7,682 nt of DNA from Paraclostridium ghonii (GTDB taxonomy: Bacteria; Bacillota; Clostridia; Peptostreptococcales; Peptostreptococcaceae). The position numbers and the translations under genes are program-made. The notes below the pieces were generated by a model. That model saw only the letters and a list, made by a program, of their open reading frames with translations, was not told where the DNA came from and ran no database searches. Below, one piece after another: positions 5,804 to 7,682 of the stretch. How positions within the stretch are numbered: the stretch's first letter is position 1; each line of letters starts with the position of its first letter. Where the stretch lies: NCBI RefSeq assembly GCF_023653455.1, contig NZ_JAKEDR010000167.1, positions 1-7,682 on the forward strand, given 5' to 3'.

Positions 5804-5832
5804 ATAATACATTGTTAAATTATTCTAATCAA
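5804..5832 (-). promoter_or_regulatory. Promoter of the PPC-SLH gene
   Basis: On the minus strand TTGATT (5827-5832) and TATTAT (5804-5809) are separated by exactly 17 bases. Four of six -35 bases and five of six -10 bases fit the sigma-A consensus. The start site would fall near 5797, giving a leader of about 35 bases with the ribosome binding site. Confidence 0.5.
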
Positions 5833-5878
5833 GGTAAAATATTACATAAAATTGTAAATTTAGACATGATTTATGCGA

Positions 5879-5884
5879 TATAAT
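5879..5884 (+). promoter_or_regulatory. Candidate -10 element of the metallo-beta-lactamase gene
   Basis: A perfect TATAAT stands 33 bases before ATG 5918. No good -35 is found at the normal distance and there is no TG extension, so this is only a partial promoter call. It lies in the divergent region shared with the PPC-SLH gene. Confidence 0.35.
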
Positions 5885-5917
5885 GGCAAATGATAATATT
5901 AATAGGGTAAAATATAT

Positions 5918-6472
5918 ATGAAGTTTAAACAAAAATTGGTATCAGTTGCATTAGTACTTGGACTAATTACGGAGAGTAGATTAGTACCTTTAGCTGATAG
6001 ACAACGATTAGAAGTACATCATATAAACGTCGGACAAGTAGAGTCTATTTACATAGAATTTCCAGATGGAACAGATGATTTAATTGATGCAGGTAAAAGT
6101 AATTATGGAGATACTGTAGCAAACTATTTAAAATCACAAGAAAGTAATATAGATTTAGAATATCTTATAGCCACACATCCAGAGGCAGATCATATAGGTG
6201 GAATGCAATCGGTACTTAAAGATTTAAATGTTAAGAATTTTATATACCCAAAAGACACTCGAAACAAATCAAACACTTGGCAAGCTGTACTGTCTTTAGC
6301 AAATAAACAAGGATGCACAATAAATGATAGTACTCTAGGAAGTACATTTGACATAGGTGGAGCAACCATGAAATTTATACAGTCTCCAAAAAATTTTACA
6401 GATAATAATGATGATAGTGTAGTTACTTATTTAGATATAAAAATACAAAATTCTTATTTACAGGTGATATAG
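5918..6472 (+). CDS. ComEC-like metallo-beta-lactamase-fold protein, truncated by a frameshift
   Basis: The open part codes for 184 residues. A hydrophobic N-terminus (MKFKQKLVSVALVLGLITES) suggests a signal peptide or membrane anchor. The metallo-beta-lactamase fold follows: EVHHINVGQVESIYIEF, LIDAGK at 55-60, the zinc motif THPEADHIGG at 86-95 and NDDSVV at 164-169. The order matches the C-terminal hydrolase domain of ComEC/Rec2, here without the membrane channel, so a stand-alone secreted MBL protein. The frame ends at 6470-6472 because the reading frame is broken near 6458. Homology continues one base out of frame from 6460 (TGDIEAEAG). A 4-base deletion in a TTTATTTA tract would explain this exactly. 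The ribosome binding site is weak (AGGG at 5904-5907, ten bases before ATG). The product lacks the later histidine-bearing half of the fold and is probably inactive. Confidence 0.75.
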   Translation: MKFKQKLVSVALVLGLITESRLVPLADRQRLEVHHINVGQVESIYIEFPDGTDDLIDAGKSNYGDTVANYLKSQESNIDLEYLIATHPEADHIGGMQSVLKDLNVKNFIYPKDTRNKSNTWQAVLSLANKQGCTINDSTLGSTFDIGGATMKFIQSPKNFTDNNDDSVVTYLDIKIQNSYLQVI

Positions 6473-6669
6473 AAGCAGAAGCTGGAAATGATATGGTTAA
6501 CAGAGAATTAGTTCCAAATGTAGATTTTATGTCAGTTCTTCACCATGGATCTAGAGGTTCAAGTACACAAGCATTTTAAAATAAAGCAAAACCAGAATGT
6601 GCAGTTATTTCAGTTGTAGAAAATAATTATGGGCATCCTACTCAAGATGCGTTAAATAGATATGCTAAT
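6460..6669 (+). pseudogene. C-terminal part of the metallo-beta-lactamase gene, out of frame
   Basis: From 6460 the frame reads TGDIEAEAGNDMVNRELV, then FMSVLHHGSRGSSTQAF, then a TAA at 6577-6579, then NKAKPECAVISVVENN and YGHPTQDALNRYAN. HHGS and GHPT-type boxes are diagnostic of the ComEC-like MBL domain. This segment is therefore the remainder of the gene that begins at 5918. After ALNRYAN the usual end of the MBL domain is missing and amidase sequence follows without a frame change. Confidence 0.85.
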
Positions 6670-7050
6670 ATGAGTGCCTGTTTGGTAGAACTAGCATTTA
6701 TTTCTAATACAGAAGATGCTAGTTTACTAAAAAATAAATAAGAAGAGTTTGCAACAGCTATAGCTCAAGGAATATGTAATTACTTAGGCGTTAAATTTGA
6801 TAGTATACCTCCTGTTCAAGATAAAGGTATTTATAATATAATTACTGGTGGATTTTGTGCTAAGGAAAATGCACACAAACAACTAGATTATTTACATGGT
6901 TTAACTGGTTGAGATTTAGAATTAGAGAAGTAAAAGGCTGGTGATTGGAGAATAAGAACAGGCGGTTTTAAAGGAGAAGATAGAGTTAAAAAAGAAATGG
7001 CAGCACTTATGGAACTTACTGATTGGTGGTGTACTTATGAAGTAGAGTAA
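6670..7050 (+). pseudogene. C-terminal fragment of a third Amidase_3 gene with SPOR-like repeats
   Basis: The same frame continues MSACLVELAFISNTEDASLL, then a TAA (6739-6741), then EEFATAIAQGICNYLGV. This is the end of an Amidase_3 domain including the catalytic-Glu box, and it closely resembles the two amidases to the left. It is followed by two SPOR-like repeats instead of SH3b: YNIITGGFCAKENAHKQLDYL and, after a TGA (6910-6912) and a TAA (6931-6933), WRIRTGGFKGEDRVKKEMAAL. The fragment ends TYEVE and TAA at 7048-7050. SPOR-like repeats of this kind bind peptidoglycan in clostridial and phage amidases. Its different tail shows it derives from a third amidase type, not from the 1304 gene. 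The N-terminal amidase half is absent. Confidence 0.85.
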
Positions 7051-7096
7051 ATTAAACTGTAATGTTATTGTTACCACTTAATATAAATATGAGGAA

Positions 7097-7102
7097 TATA
7101 AT
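7097..7102 (+). promoter_or_regulatory. Candidate -10 element of the lipoprotein gene
   Basis: A perfect TATAAT lies 44 bases before ATG 7147. No -35 with normal spacing is convincing (TTACCA at 7071-7076 is 20 bases away), so the call is tentative. Confidence 0.25.
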
Positions 7103-7146
7103 TTAATTGAAAGTATATTTATTTTTTAGGAGGTTTAAAGGGAATT

Positions 7147-7572
7147 ATGAGTACTAGATTTGGGGTTATATTTACTGTTATTTGTTTATTTTTATTAGTT
7201 GGGTGTAGTAAACCTATATCTGAAAAACAGGATGCAACGAAACCTACTAATTTGGCAGAAAGTAATAATAAACAAGAAAATCAACAATCAGAAAAGAAAG
7301 AGAGTCAGAATAAAGAAAATAATGGTAAGAAAAATGAAGATGCATCTAAGGAAAATTTAAAAACAGAAACAAAAGCAAAAGAAGAAATAAAGAAAAAAAC
7401 AAAAGTAAAAATAAATAAAGAGACAAAAAAAGAGAATAAAGCAGAAATAAAAAAAGAAACTACTTCAAAAAGTGAAAATACACCTAAGAAGGAAGAAAAT
7501 AGTGAAGCTAATGCAATTAAAAATGGATGGAAAAACATAGATGGCAAGAAGTATTATGGTTCTGTTAATTAG
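7147..7572 (+). CDS. Lys/Glu-rich lipoprotein ending in a partial cell-wall-binding repeat
   Basis: The product has 141 residues. It starts with a lipoprotein signal peptide whose lipobox LLVGC places the lipid-modified cysteine at residue 20. Residues about 24-122 are low-complexity, dominated by Lys, Glu, Asn, Thr and Ser with no hydrophobic core. This is likely an extended charged spacer, perhaps helical or weakly coiled. The last residues read NGWKNIDGKKYYGSVN. NGWKxIDGKxYY is the start of the choline/cell-wall-binding repeat found in clostridial surface proteins, here one partial unit cut off by TAG. Either the protein lost further repeats or the short tail is its natural end. AGGAGG (7128-7133) is an ideal ribosome binding site but 13 bases from ATG; AAGGG (7138-7142) is closer. 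The protein would be fixed to the outer membrane leaflet and reach into the wall. Confidence 0.8.
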   Translation: MSTRFGVIFTVICLFLLVGCSKPISEKQDATKPTNLAESNNKQENQQSEKKESQNKENNGKKNEDASKENLKTETKAKEEIKKKTKVKINKETKKENKAEIKKETTSKSENTPKKEENSEANAIKNGWKNIDGKKYYGSVN

Positions 7573-7682
7573 ATATGATAAAAATTATTCTCGAAGAGAT
7601 TAATAAACCGATAGGTTAATATTTGGTTTCAATTATTAAAAATAGGCATAGTAAACAAGCCTAACGAAATTATAAAATTTTT

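Noticed and set aside
7596..7668. Small inverted repeats after the lipoprotein gene (AACC/GGTT and TAGGC/GCCTA) as a terminator.
   Set aside because: Stems are only four or five base pairs and no T tract follows directly, so they are no better than chance.
1..7682. Looked for transposase fragments, long terminal inverted repeats, CRISPR repeats, tRNA genes and toxin-antitoxin antisense RNAs.
   Set aside because: None could be supported by direct reading; the only clear repeats are the mini-protein duplication, the amidase copies and the SLH segments.

Overview
The window is very AT-rich and shows Gram-positive features: strong AGGAGG-type ribosome binding sites, intrinsic terminators, a lipobox, S-layer homology (SLH) domains and Amidase_3 cell-wall hydrolases. 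Together these suggest a Clostridium-like Firmicute with an SLH-anchored surface layer. I cannot fix the species. Almost every recognisable gene encodes a cell-envelope or secreted product. No tRNA, rRNA, CRISPR array, transposase or complete prophage structural gene is visible.

Layout. Positions 1-42 hold the last 13 codons of a tiny hydrophobic protein whose near-twin lies at 2474-2548. Then come a strong terminator (151-180), a minus-strand gene for a 147-residue secreted orphan (355-798), and about 500 bases of non-coding DNA with hairpins and a candidate promoter. Next are an intact N-acetylmuramoyl-L-alanine amidase with a C-terminal SH3b domain and no signal peptide (1304-2080), a terminator (2216-2250), a 39-residue hydrophobic mini-protein (2317-2436), the 24-residue mini-protein (2474-2548) with its own terminator, and a decayed second copy of the amidase (2756-3260). 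A well-formed extended -10 promoter drives an SLH-CAP surface protein (3321-4403). It converges on a minus-strand PPC-SLH surface protein (4483-5763), with one hairpin terminator between them. To the right, a ComEC-like metallo-beta-lactamase gene is frameshifted (5918-6472, continuing to about 6669). It is joined in the same reading frame to the C-terminal part of a third amidase with SPOR-like repeats (to 7050), with four in-frame stops. The last gene (7147-7572) encodes a Lys/Glu-rich lipoprotein whose tail looks like the beginning of one cell-wall-binding repeat.

Interpretation. The intact genes would build, bind or trim the cell wall: three SLH domains anchor each of the two surface proteins, the amidase cuts peptidoglycan stem peptides, and the lipoprotein spans outward from the membrane. 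The amidase lacks an export signal, like phage endolysins, and two hydrophobic mini-proteins follow it, so a holin/endolysin-like origin is possible but unproven. Three amidase-related sequences at different stages of decay, plus a duplicated mini-protein, point to repeated local duplication, recombination and degradation of an envelope/lysis module. This is the most notable property of the window.
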